From a bacterium (lineage in GTDB: Bacteria; Electryoneota; RPQS01): a stretch of DNA of 9,401 nt. A model generated the notes under the pieces. That model did no database searches. It was not told the DNA's origin and saw nothing but the letters and a program-made list of their open reading frames with translations. Positions 1 to 6,424 of the stretch are shown one piece after another. The translations under genes were made by a program, and so were the position numbers. Each line of letters starts with the position of its first letter. The first letter of the stretch is position 1. Location of the stretch: NCBI GenBank assembly GCA_018814465.1, contig JAHIZR010000300.1, positions 1 through 9,401 of the forward strand, in the 5' to 3' direction.

Positions 1-141
1 ACGAAGCACTATGAAGTTGCAACAGCTATTCCGCCCGAGAGAACAGCTTTAAAACTTGGGGGAACTGTCCAACAGCAAGATTATGCAGTCATCTATCGAA
101 TGAAAACCAATTCTATTCAATCTGAAAATACCGTTCAATAA
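1..141 (+). CDS. C-terminal fragment of an unrecognised protein
   Basis: Frame 1 is open from the first base of the window to a TAA at 139-141 and gives the last 46 residues of a protein whose start lies outside the window. The tail is hydrophilic, ends in SENTVQ and contains a short beta-like stretch (DYAVIYRMK). I recognise no motif, signal or membrane segment in it, so I assign no function. It reads in the same direction as the tryptophanase gene and stops 17 nt before that gene's ATG, so the two are probably in one transcript. It could instead be a chance open frame, but the short gap and shared strand favour a real gene. Confidence 0.6.
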   Translation, partial: TKHYEVATAIPPERTALKLGGTVQQQDYAVIYRMKTNSIQSENTVQ

Positions 142-158
142 TCCCAGCCGAAGCTACT

Positions 159-1529
159 ATGAAATTTCCCGCTGAACCTTTCCGAATTAAAGTTGTCGAA
201 CGAATCCGTCAAACCACGCGCGATGAAAGAGAGCAGTGCCTGCAAAAAGCGGGCATGAATGTTTTTTCCATAAAGTCCGATTCCATTTATGTTGACCTCT
301 TAACCGACAGCGGCACGGGGGCGATGAGCGACGAGCAGTGGGCGGGGCTGATGGTCGGGGACGAGAGCTACGCCGGCTCGCGCAGCTATTTCAAGTTCGA
401 AAAAGCGATTCTTGATATCACCGGTTACAAAGAAGTCATTCCCACGCATCAGGGGCGCGTCGCCGAAAACCTGCTCTTCTCCACGATCTGCAAGCCCGGC
501 GATATTGTCCCGAATAATACTCACTTTGATACGACGCGGGCGAATGTCGAAGCGAATCACGCGGAAGCCTGCGATCTGCCGGTTAAGGAAGCCCTGCAGC
601 CGTCGCTGGAGAAACCGTTCAAGGGGAATATGGACGTCAAGAAACTGGATGCCCTGCTGACCGAAAAGCGCGATAAGATTCCCATGGTCGTGATGACCGT
701 GACGAATAACTCCATGGGCGGCCAGCCGGTCTCAATGGAGAATATCCGCGAAACGTCGAAGGTGTGTAAGAAGCACGGCGTGATGTTCCTCATTGACTGT
801 GCGCGCTTCGCCGAAAACAGCTGGTTCATTCATGAATTGGAGAGCGGCTATAAGAATAAAGAGATTATCGATATCGCCCGTGAGCTGTTTTCTTATGCGG
901 ACGGCTGCTGGATGTCTTCCAAAAAGGATGCGCTCGTTAATATCGGCGGCTTCATCGCTCTGAACGATATTGAGCTTACCAAGCAAATTCAAAATAAGCT
1001 GATCCTGATCGAAGGCTTTCCGACATACGGCGGCCTGGCCGGACGTGATCTGGAAGCGATTGCGCGCGGATTATATGAAGGCCTGAATCAGGACTATCTG
1101 CAGTACCGCACGGCGCAAGTCAGGTACTTGGGCGAAATGCTGCTCGAAGCGGGCATCTCGATTGTCCGCCCGGTCGGCGGTCATGCGGTATTCATTGATG
1201 CCAAACATTTCGCGCCTCATATCCCGCAGGAACAATTCCCCGGTGTGGCATTAACCGTAGCGATGTATCGCGAAGGCGGCATTCGCGGAGTCGAAATCGG
1301 TTCTCTGATGTTCGGCAAAAATGGCTCGAACGGCAAAGACTCGCATCCGCCGCTGGAACTTGTAAGGCTGGCCGTGCCACGCCGTGTCTACACAACCGCG
1401 CACATGACCTATGTAGCGGAAAAAATAATCGAAATCTTCAAGCAGCGCGAAAAGATGAAAGGACTGCGGCTGACTTACGAAGCACCCATGCTGCGCCATT
1501 TCACAGCCCGCATGGAGGAGATCGATTAA
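159..1529 (+). CDS. tnaA: Tryptophanase (L-tryptophan indole-lyase), PLP-dependent beta-eliminating lyase
   Basis: This cytoplasmic enzyme should split L-tryptophan into indole, pyruvate and ammonia. The whole 456-residue chain matches the tryptophanase / tyrosine phenol-lyase (TPL) family. The N-terminal PAEPFRIK box, the IDLLTDSGTGAMS-like stretch (45-57), the phosphate-binding THQGR (96-100), Asp213 and Arg216 around PLP, and the Schiff-base lysine Lys256 in MSSKKD are all visible. The length equals that of Citrobacter TPL and is shorter than E. coli TnaA (471). The residues that separate the two activities are tryptophanase-like: Asp124 (Thr in TPL), Ile380 (Arg381 in TPL, which binds the phenol) and His447 (Phe448 in TPL). 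Phe287 in EGFPTYGG is also as in TnaA. Parts of the backbone (DALVNIGGF, GLAGRDLEA) are closer to TPL. The Shine-Dalgarno before the ATG is weak. No tnaC leader peptide or tnaB permease is nearby. Confidence 0.9.
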   Translation: MKFPAEPFRIKVVERIRQTTRDEREQCLQKAGMNVFSIKSDSIYVDLLTDSGTGAMSDEQWAGLMVGDESYAGSRSYFKFEKAILDITGYKEVIPTHQGRVAENLLFSTICKPGDIVPNNTHFDTTRANVEANHAEACDLPVKEALQPSLEKPFKGNMDVKKLDALLTEKRDKIPMVVMTVTNNSMGGQPVSMENIRETSKVCKKHGVMFLIDCARFAENSWFIHELESGYKNKEIIDIARELFSYADGCWMSSKKDALVNIGGFIALNDIELTKQIQNKLILIEGFPTYGGLAGRDLEAIARGLYEGLNQDYLQYRTAQVRYLGEMLLEAGISIVRPVGGHAVFIDAKHFAPHIPQEQFPGVALTVAMYREGGIRGVEIGSLMFGKNGSNGKDSHPPLELVRLAVPRRVYTTAHMTYVAEKIIEIFKQREKMKGLRLTYEAPMLRHFTARMEEID

Positions 1530-2412
1530 GCCCGACGGCGCCAAGGCAGTTTTTATCACCGGCTGTTCCAGCGGCATCGGACGAGCTTGTGTTTTGCGCT
1601 TCGCGGAAGCGGGATTCAATGTCGTCGCGACGGCACGCAAGATGGAAACTCTTCGTGACCTTGCACAGTTGAATGAGAAATACTCAGGCGAAATCCGCGC
1701 TGCCCAATGCGACGTGACTTCGGAAGAGAGCAGACTGACGGTTGTAAGATTTGCGCGCGAAACATTCGGTTCGATTGATATTCTGATCAACAATGCGGGC
1801 TTCGGATTATTCGGTCCGATCGAATTGCTGGCACTCGATTCCGCTCGCCATCAGCTCGAAGTAAATGTATTTGGTCCGATGCGGCTGGCGCAGCTTGTTA
1901 TTCCGGGCATGAGGACCAATGGCTGGGGAAGGATCATCAATGTCTCTTCGCTCGCCGGGCGAATGTATGTGCCGATGGGCGGCTGGTATTCAGCTTCCAA
2001 ATATGCGATGGAAGCTCTCACGGATGCGCTGCGGTTGGAGCTGAGTCCCTTCGGTATCCATACAGTTTCGATCATGCCCGGACCGGTCGAGACAGGATTT
2101 GTCTCGAATATTCAGACGCCTGTTCGCGATGCGAAGGATATCCCGGATGTTTATCGCAGGATCGGTAATACGCTGCGCGCGAGAAACGATGGGCACCGGC
2201 ATGGTACGGTTTCCGCCGACCGAGTGGCGGAGGTTGTTTTTAGAGCCGCGACCACGAAGAAGCCGAAAACCCGCTACCCGATTACGACGCAGGACCGGAT
2301 GAGCTTATGCATGAAAAAACTGTTTTCGGATCGCGCCTGGGATAAGTTATTAGTGTCTTTTTATAAATTGGGTGATGCGATTCAACCGAGGAAGGAGAAC
2401 CACACCGCTTGA
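1525..2412 (+). CDS. Short-chain dehydrogenase/reductase (SDR), apparent ATT start
   Basis: A classical SDR: an NAD(P)H-dependent oxidoreductase with a Rossmann fold, substrate unknown. Counted from an ATT at 1525 it has 295 residues. The cofactor motif TGCSSGIG is at 12-19, NNAG at 89-92, the catalytic Ser at 141/142, and YxxxK with Tyr155 and Lys159. PGPVETGF follows, as usual after the active site. The basic residue near the end of strand 2 (TARK) hints at NADPH preference. No in-frame ATG, GTG or TTG lies between the upstream stop (1471) and a TTG at 1594, and starting at 1594 would remove the cofactor motif. A strong GGAGGAG at 1514-1520 sits 4 nt before ATT(1525), which overlaps the tnaA stop codon, so translational coupling is likely. 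The 3' end overlaps the next gene by 4 nt. The start is inferred; the family is secure. Confidence 0.85.
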   Translation: MKPDGAKAVFITGCSSGIGRACVLRFAEAGFNVVATARKMETLRDLAQLNEKYSGEIRAAQCDVTSEESRLTVVRFARETFGSIDILINNAGFGLFGPIELLALDSARHQLEVNVFGPMRLAQLVIPGMRTNGWGRIINVSSLAGRMYVPMGGWYSASKYAMEALTDALRLELSPFGIHTVSIMPGPVETGFVSNIQTPVRDAKDIPDVYRRIGNTLRARNDGHRHGTVSADRVAEVVFRAATTKKPKTRYPITTQDRMSLCMKKLFSDRAWDKLLVSFYKLGDAIQPRKENHTA

Positions 2413-3050
2413 GCACACGCGCAGTCTTCTTTGATTTCGACGGAACATTGATTGATTCGATGCCGGCACATGTTTCGGCCTGGAGTGAAATCCTGAAGGG
2501 AATCGGCATCGATCTTGAAGATAAATATTTCGAGATGCATGAGGGAGAGAAGGCCGAAGATACGATCGACACTCTGCTGCGGGAGAACGGCATTGAGATG
2601 TCCGACGCTGAGCGGGATGAATTGATTGACCGCAAGCGCGCGCTCTACCGGTCGCGCGCGCCGAAGGGATTGATCCCGGAGGCGCGAGCACTGGTGAATG
2701 CGCTGCGCGAGCGCGATATCTTTTGTGACATCGTCACCGGATCGGTGAAACGCAATATGACCGCCGTGCTCAGCGACGAGGAGCTGGCTTTGTTCCGGAA
2801 TATCATTACACCGGATGATTATCAGCGAGGGAAGCCGCAGCCCGATCCGTATCTGACGGCGCTGAAAGCTTCCGGCTTGGTTCCGGGTGCTTGTCTTGTT
2901 CTGGAGAATGCTCCACTGGGAATCCGTTCCGCCAAAGCCGCCGGGTTATACACCCTCGCGATTACAACGACCCTGCCGCCCTATGTGCTGAATGACGCGG
3001 ACAGGATTATTTCGTCTTTTCAAGAACTCATTGACTCCATAAAACCATAA
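2409..3050 (+). CDS. HAD-superfamily hydrolase, subfamily IA (phosphoglycolate phosphatase / beta-phosphoglucomutase-like)
   Basis: A 213-residue haloacid dehalogenase-type phosphatase, presumably cytoplasmic and Mg2+ dependent, acting on a small phosphate ester or sugar phosphate. Motif I is DFDGT, with nucleophile Asp9 and acid/base Asp11. A helical cap spans about 16-85. Motif II is Thr110 in VTGS, motif III is Lys142 in GKPQPDP, and motif IV is LENAPLGI with Glu166-Asn167. Motif IV carries EN where many relatives have ED; this variant occurs in the family and does not by itself imply inactivity. The start is a TTG whose last three overlap positions form TTGA with the dehydrogenase stop. 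An AAGGAG at 2392-2397 lies 11 nt upstream. It sits in the tnaA-SDR-HAD-fbp operon. The fold does not fix the substrate: phosphoglycolate, beta-glucose-1-phosphate and sugar-alcohol phosphates are all possible. Confidence 0.85.
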   Translation: MSTRAVFFDFDGTLIDSMPAHVSAWSEILKGIGIDLEDKYFEMHEGEKAEDTIDTLLRENGIEMSDAERDELIDRKRALYRSRAPKGLIPEARALVNALRERDIFCDIVTGSVKRNMTAVLSDEELALFRNIITPDDYQRGKPQPDPYLTALKASGLVPGACLVLENAPLGIRSAKAAGLYTLAITTTLPPYVLNDADRIISSFQELIDSIKP

Positions 3051-3062
3051 GGACTTTTAATC

Positions 3063-4091
3063 GTGCTGAATAAGAACGCCATCACTATTGAACGTCACAT
3101 CATCGACCAGCAGGAACGTCATCCCGGAGCCACGGGCGCGCTGACCAGACTGCTGCACCAGATCGCGTTATCCTCGAAAATGATTACGCATGAGGTGCGC
3201 CGCGCGGGTTTGCTGGATATTTTAGGTGACGCAGGTCATACCAATGTTCAGGATGAAGACGTGCAGAAACTGGATGTGATTGCCGATGAAGTCATCTACC
3301 GGAATCTTGATCATGCGGGAGTCTTATGCTGCATGGCTTCCGAAGAACGCGCGAAGATGATTCCGATTCCTTCCCAATTCGACTGCGGCAAGTACACATT
3401 GGCTTTCGATCCGCTGGATGGATCGACGAACATCGACGCGAATGTAAGCGTCGGAACCATCTTTTCCGTGCATCGCAAAATCAGTCCCGGCGAGCGCGGC
3501 ACCGAGGAAGATTTGCTGCAGCCGGGCTATAAGCAGGTTGTCGCGGGCTATGTGGTCTACGGCAGCTCGACGATCATGGTCTATACGGCGGGGCACGGTG
3601 TGCAAGGATTTACACTCGAACCTTCGATCGGCGAGTTTCTGCTGTCGCATCCGAATATCCGCATTCCCAAGCGCGGGAAAATTTTCAGTGTGAACATGGG
3701 CAACTATCATTATTGGACAAAGGGTGTGCAGAAATATGTAGACTATCTCACCACGCCCGACAAAGAGGGAAAGAAGCCGTATACGAGCCGTTATATCGGT
3801 TCGATGGTGGCGGATGTGCACCGCACGCTGCTCTACGGCGGAATCTTTATGTACCCGCTCGATATGAAAGATCCCAAGAAGCCCAGAGGCAAACTGCGGA
3901 TGCTGTACGAAGCGGCGCCGATGGCGAAGGTTATCGAGCAGGCGGGAGGGCTGGCGACCAACGGAACCGAGAGTCTGTTGGAGATTGTGCCCAGGGACCT
4001 GCATGAGCGGACGCCGCTGTTTGTCGGGTCGTATGATGATGTGATGGAAGTCGGCGAATACATCAAAAAGTACGACGCCGAAAAAGCCTAA
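3063..4091 (+). CDS. fbp: Class I fructose-1,6-bisphosphatase
   Basis: Hydrolyses fructose-1,6-bisphosphate to fructose-6-phosphate and phosphate, the committed step of gluconeogenesis, in the cytoplasm. The 342-residue protein has the usual length. The metal-binding signature DPLDGSTNID is at 116-125, preceded by MASEE (Glu94/95) and by Lys110-Tyr111, which align with residues of the mammalian AMP site. RYIGSMVADVHR is at 243-254, YGGIFMYP at 258-265 and GKLRMLYEAAPMA at 276-288, supplying substrate and metal ligands including Glu283. The start is GTG at 3063, with AAGGA at 3049-3053 nine nucleotides upstream. It follows the HAD gene by 12 nt and is the last gene of the operon, directly before a strong terminator. 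Its pairing with a pyruvate-releasing tryptophanase fits growth on amino acids, but that link is inference. Confidence 0.96.
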   Translation: MLNKNAITIERHIIDQQERHPGATGALTRLLHQIALSSKMITHEVRRAGLLDILGDAGHTNVQDEDVQKLDVIADEVIYRNLDHAGVLCCMASEERAKMIPIPSQFDCGKYTLAFDPLDGSTNIDANVSVGTIFSVHRKISPGERGTEEDLLQPGYKQVVAGYVVYGSSTIMVYTAGHGVQGFTLEPSIGEFLLSHPNIRIPKRGKIFSVNMGNYHYWTKGVQKYVDYLTTPDKEGKKPYTSRYIGSMVADVHRTLLYGGIFMYPLDMKDPKKPRGKLRMLYEAAPMAKVIEQAGGLATNGTESLLEIVPRDLHERTPLFVGSYDDVMEVGEYIKKYDAEKA

Positions 4092-4108
4092 GACCTCGAT
4101 CGTTCCCC

Positions 4109-4140
4109 GAAACCCCGCTATTTAAGGCGGGGTTTTGTTT
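4109..4140 (+). terminator. Rho-independent terminator of the tnaA-SDR-HAD-fbp operon
   Basis: AAACCCCGC at 4110-4118 pairs perfectly with GCGGGGTTT at 4127-4135 around an 8-nt loop. A T-rich run (TTTTGTTT) begins at the end of the right arm. It starts 18 nt after the fbp stop codon. It is a classic intrinsic terminator and marks the end of the operon. Confidence 0.93.
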
Positions 4141-4231
4141 AGAGGCAAATGCTATATGATTTGCGAGGTGGAAATATTTTTTTGACCAAACGAACTCAAG
4201 GAAGTGATTGAAAAAAATAGAAATAAGAAAT

Positions 4232-4260
4232 TTGAAATAGGAAGTCGGAACGGTTAAAAT
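4232..4260 (+). promoter_or_regulatory. Candidate sigma70-type promoter for the FG-GAP/T9SS protein gene
   Basis: TTGAAA at 4232-4237 and TAAAAT at 4255-4260 are separated by exactly 17 nt, each one mismatch from consensus. This predicts a start near 4267 and a leader of about 127 nt. The spacer after the fbp terminator is strongly AT-rich. A second perfect -10 (TATAAT, 4282-4287) lacks a convincing -35. The lineage may use a different -35/-10 consensus, so this is a candidate only. Confidence 0.45.
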
Positions 4261-4393
4261 CGGCATGTAAAAGGTATGAAATATAATTCATGAGATATGA
4301 ATACAGGATGTAATATACGACATTATTTTGTGAAAGTCAAGTGTTGGTTGCTTATAGCAAGAATATCAAATAATTAACCGGAAGACCGTTTTC

Positions 4394-5914
4394 ATGCGAG
4401 TTCCTTTCATACGGACTATCACGATTATTCTTAGCGGGTTGCTGGCGGTGGGTTCGTCGGTTGTGGCCCAACCGCTTGAGGTGATCTGGGATCGCTCGGG
4501 CAACGATCCCGATTCGCATTTCGGGATGGTAATGTTCCCCTTAGGCGATCAAAACGACGATGGATTTGCGGACTGGGGAGTCGCGTCTGTATATGGGAAC
4601 GTGCAAGTGGAATTGTTTCATGGCGGCAATCCGCCTTCCGAAACACCATACTATATCATCGAGTTGCCTAGTCCGGATGCGCAGATGTGGTGGTCAAGTT
4701 CCATAGGAGACCTAAATGGAGATAGCTATATAGATTTACAGACAGAGATTTATTCTCCCTCACAGAATCCATCCATATATAACGATATCTATTGGGGCGG
4801 ACCTCAACCACAATTTGCTTTTAGATATGCTATATCAGATTACTCGATTCGAAATAACGGGTCTGCATTCAATTTTAATGGTGATAACTTTGATGATATA
4901 TATATATATAGCCACAACGAAGATAGAGGAAAGGTATTGTATGGCGGAGTTGCAATGGACACGATACCCGATTGGGAATTGACGACTCCCGATGGTGTAA
5001 TCCAACAAGCACTACCTCTGTCTTTCGGCGATTTGAACAACGATGGGTTTGACGATTTTATCAGTACCGATTTGAATACTAATCAAATCTGGGTGTTTAC
5101 AGGTTCTGTTAATCCTGATACTATACCCGCAGTTACCTTAACGGATATAGATGTGATCAGACAAGCGATATTGAATGATCTGAATGGTGACGGTTTTGAT
5201 GATTTGATCGTTATCGAAACCACTGGGCAGGTTACTGTCTATCTTGGCAACGAGGAATTATTGCTCGAACCTTCCTTTGAAGTGGATATTCCCGGCGAGG
5301 TTGCCTTGCCGAGATTTCACAGCGCTGGAGACTTTAATGCGGACGGATACAATGATTTTATGACAACGGACTATAGCTGCAATCAGGGATGGGGAGCATT
5401 CAATCTGTTTATGGGAACTCGCTGGCCGGAAGTGCAGCACGCGTTTACCCTCAGAGGGAGAAGCGAAGTGCCATTCTTAGTGGGTATTAAATGGGCGCTT
5501 GGACCGGGCGACATTAATGGTGATGGTATTGATGATATCATCATCGGTGCCGAAAACAACGACGCGGATGGTCATCGCGGGCGAGCAGTCGCAATGGCGG
5601 GAGATTCTACGTCTTTCACTGTTCCTGTGAGTCAACTACCACCCGCTACCCCTCTGGAGTTTGATGTCTCGGTTTATCCCAATCCATTTAATGCTCGTAC
5701 TACGATTGAGTTTGAGATTCCTTCGAGCAGTTCTCGGATCGAAATTCAGGTGTTCAATACGCTCGGACAAGTGGTTCATTCGGAGAACATACTGGCGATG
5801 GGTACGAAAATGAGATACTTTTTGAATGCGGATGATTGGAGTTCGGGAACGTACTTTGTGAAGGTGAAAGCGGGCGTGTTGCAGGGGAGGGAGAAGGTGG
5901 TGCTGGTGAAGTAA
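4394..5914 (+). CDS. Secreted FG-GAP/VCBS-repeat beta-propeller protein with type IX secretion (Por) sorting tail
   Basis: A 506-residue exported protein of unknown specific role, probably surface-anchored or released. Residues 1-25 form a Sec signal peptide: basic RVPFIR, a hydrophobic core, then VVAQ with a likely cut after Ala25. Seven D-x-(D/N)-x-D/G-type calcium loops recur every 49-60 residues, at about 51, 105, 160, 212, 261, 312 and 372 (for example GDLNGD and GDINGDGIDD). This is the pattern of a seven-bladed integrin-alpha-like propeller. A short proline-rich linker (near 415) leads to a type A sorting domain from about 423, with SVYPNPFNARTTIEFEIP and the late SSGTYFVKVKAG block. 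That domain directs export through the type IX system and is then removed. The start ATG has GGAAGA at 4380-4385. The middle (about 4690-5200) is visibly more AT-rich than the flanking genes. Ligand and substrate are unknown. Confidence 0.9.
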   Translation: MRVPFIRTITIILSGLLAVGSSVVAQPLEVIWDRSGNDPDSHFGMVMFPLGDQNDDGFADWGVASVYGNVQVELFHGGNPPSETPYYIIELPSPDAQMWWSSSIGDLNGDSYIDLQTEIYSPSQNPSIYNDIYWGGPQPQFAFRYAISDYSIRNNGSAFNFNGDNFDDIYIYSHNEDRGKVLYGGVAMDTIPDWELTTPDGVIQQALPLSFGDLNNDGFDDFISTDLNTNQIWVFTGSVNPDTIPAVTLTDIDVIRQAILNDLNGDGFDDLIVIETTGQVTVYLGNEELLLEPSFEVDIPGEVALPRFHSAGDFNADGYNDFMTTDYSCNQGWGAFNLFMGTRWPEVQHAFTLRGRSEVPFLVGIKWALGPGDINGDGIDDIIIGAENNDADGHRGRAVAMAGDSTSFTVPVSQLPPATPLEFDVSVYPNPFNARTTIEFEIPSSSSRIEIQVFNTLGQVVHSENILAMGTKMRYFLNADDWSSGTYFVKVKAGVLQGREKVVLVK

Positions 5915-6110
5915 ACTTGAAACGGGAAACTTGAAAGTAGGCGCGGCACAGAGAAGGATTCTGGACGCCCGCGCAGGAACGGAAGATGCGCGGAGTCCAG
6001 AATGACACTGTTTAGAGCTCGGCGCTGCAGCGGCTCGAGATCCTTACAGGGTGACAAAGCAGAGGAATGGGATGAGACGGGAAACGTGAAACGTGAATGT
6101 AGGCACGGCA
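5913..6110. repeat. Diverged direct repeat (acgggaaacNtgaaa ... gtaggcNcggca)
   Basis: Copy 1 (5922-5948) and copy 2 (6077-6110) both begin ACGGGAAAC, continue TTGAAA or GTGAAA, and end GTAGGC(G/A)CGGCA. Copy 2 carries one extra ACGTGAA step. In front of copy 1 the decamer AAACTTGAAA occurs twice (5913-5922 and 5927-5936), and the first overlaps the stop codon of the T9SS gene. The repeat is non-coding and of unknown function. It frames the hairpin at 5958-6003. Confidence 0.65.
5958..6003. repeat. Long interrupted palindrome (stem-loop)
   Basis: ATTCTGGAC (5958-5966) and GTCCAGAAT (5995-6003) are perfect inverted 9-mers. Inside them CCGCGC (5969-5974) pairs with GCGCGG (5988-5993) across a small internal loop, leaving a 13-nt apical loop. 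No T-run follows, so it is not a standard terminator. It lies 44 nt after the T9SS stop codon and may stabilise the transcript end or be a dispersed extragenic element. It is followed by GACA, as is the hairpin at 6123-6178. Confidence 0.75.
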
Positions 6111-6122
6111 AGGGGGCGGAGT

Positions 6123-6178
6123 TCCTTCGGGTCGCAGATTATGTAATCATAAAGTCTCGAACAGTGCGACCCTCAGGA
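6123..6178. repeat. Interrupted palindrome (stem-loop), same style as 5958-6003
   Basis: GGGTCGCA (6129-6136) pairs with TGCGACCC (6165-6172). Outside it TCCT (6123-6126) pairs with AGGA (6175-6178) across a 2x2 internal loop. The 28-nt loop contains a smaller GATTA/TAATC pair. The right edge runs into TGACA, as in the 5958-6003 element, which suggests one family of intergenic stem-loops. It has no coding content. Confidence 0.65.
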
Positions 6179-6200
6179 TGACAAGCTTGGAGTACTCGGC

Positions 6201-6403
6201 GATGCGGCGGCGTGAGAAACCGAACCCCCCTTTTGTCCCCCCAAACCAATCCTTCACTTCGTTCGAGGACAGGGCTTGGGGGGAGATAAGAAAGGACGCA
6301 CTGCGGTGCAACGCTACCGGGTGCGAAAGGGACTTGGTGATGCGGCGGCGCGAGAAGCAGACCCCCCCTCGTCCCCCCGTGAACGGGGGGAGATAAGAGG
6401 GGT
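6201..6403. repeat. Two copies of a C/G-run palindromic intergenic element
   Basis: Copy 1 (6201-6295) and copy 2 (6339-6403) share GATGCGGCGGCG, a GAGAA stretch, a C-run, a second run of six C, and a right arm GGGGGGAGATAAGA. In copy 1 CCCCCCAA (6237-6244) faces TTGGGGGG (6276-6283) over a 31-nt loop. In copy 2 CCCCCCG (6373-6379) faces CGGGGGG (6384-6390) over a TGAA tetraloop, with an outer CCCCTC/GAGGGG pair (6365-6370 / 6397-6402). The element is non-coding. Together with 5913-6178 it fills the 510-bp spacer between the convergent T9SS and methyltransferase genes, where I see no gene. Confidence 0.75.
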
Positions 6404-6424
6404 AGTGTGGGAATGTATGCGGGA

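Noticed and set aside
159..1529. Tyrosine phenol-lyase as the name of the first complete gene
   Set aside because: Length and several blocks resemble TPL, but Asp124, Ile380 and His447 are the tryptophanase residues at the specificity positions.
1251..1793. 180-codon minus-strand open frame across the tnaA-SDR junction
   Set aside because: It is antisense to two well-supported genes and shows no motif or ribosome binding site.
1594..2412. Dehydrogenase starting at TTG 1594
   Set aside because: This start would delete the TGxxxGIG cofactor-binding motif that is encoded intact just upstream.
3324..4004. 226-codon minus-strand open frame opposite fbp
   Set aside because: It is a shadow of the fbp coding frame, with no recognisable domain; fbp is certain on the other strand.
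5958..6003. Intrinsic terminator of the T9SS gene
   Set aside because: The hairpin is strong but no T-run follows on either strand, so it is listed as a repeat element rather than a terminator.
6178..6396. 72-codon plus-strand open frame with a repeated MRRREK motif
   Set aside because: It lies wholly in the palindromic repeats. The repeated peptide is just the translated 6201/6339 direct repeat, and there is no ribosome binding site or family resemblance.
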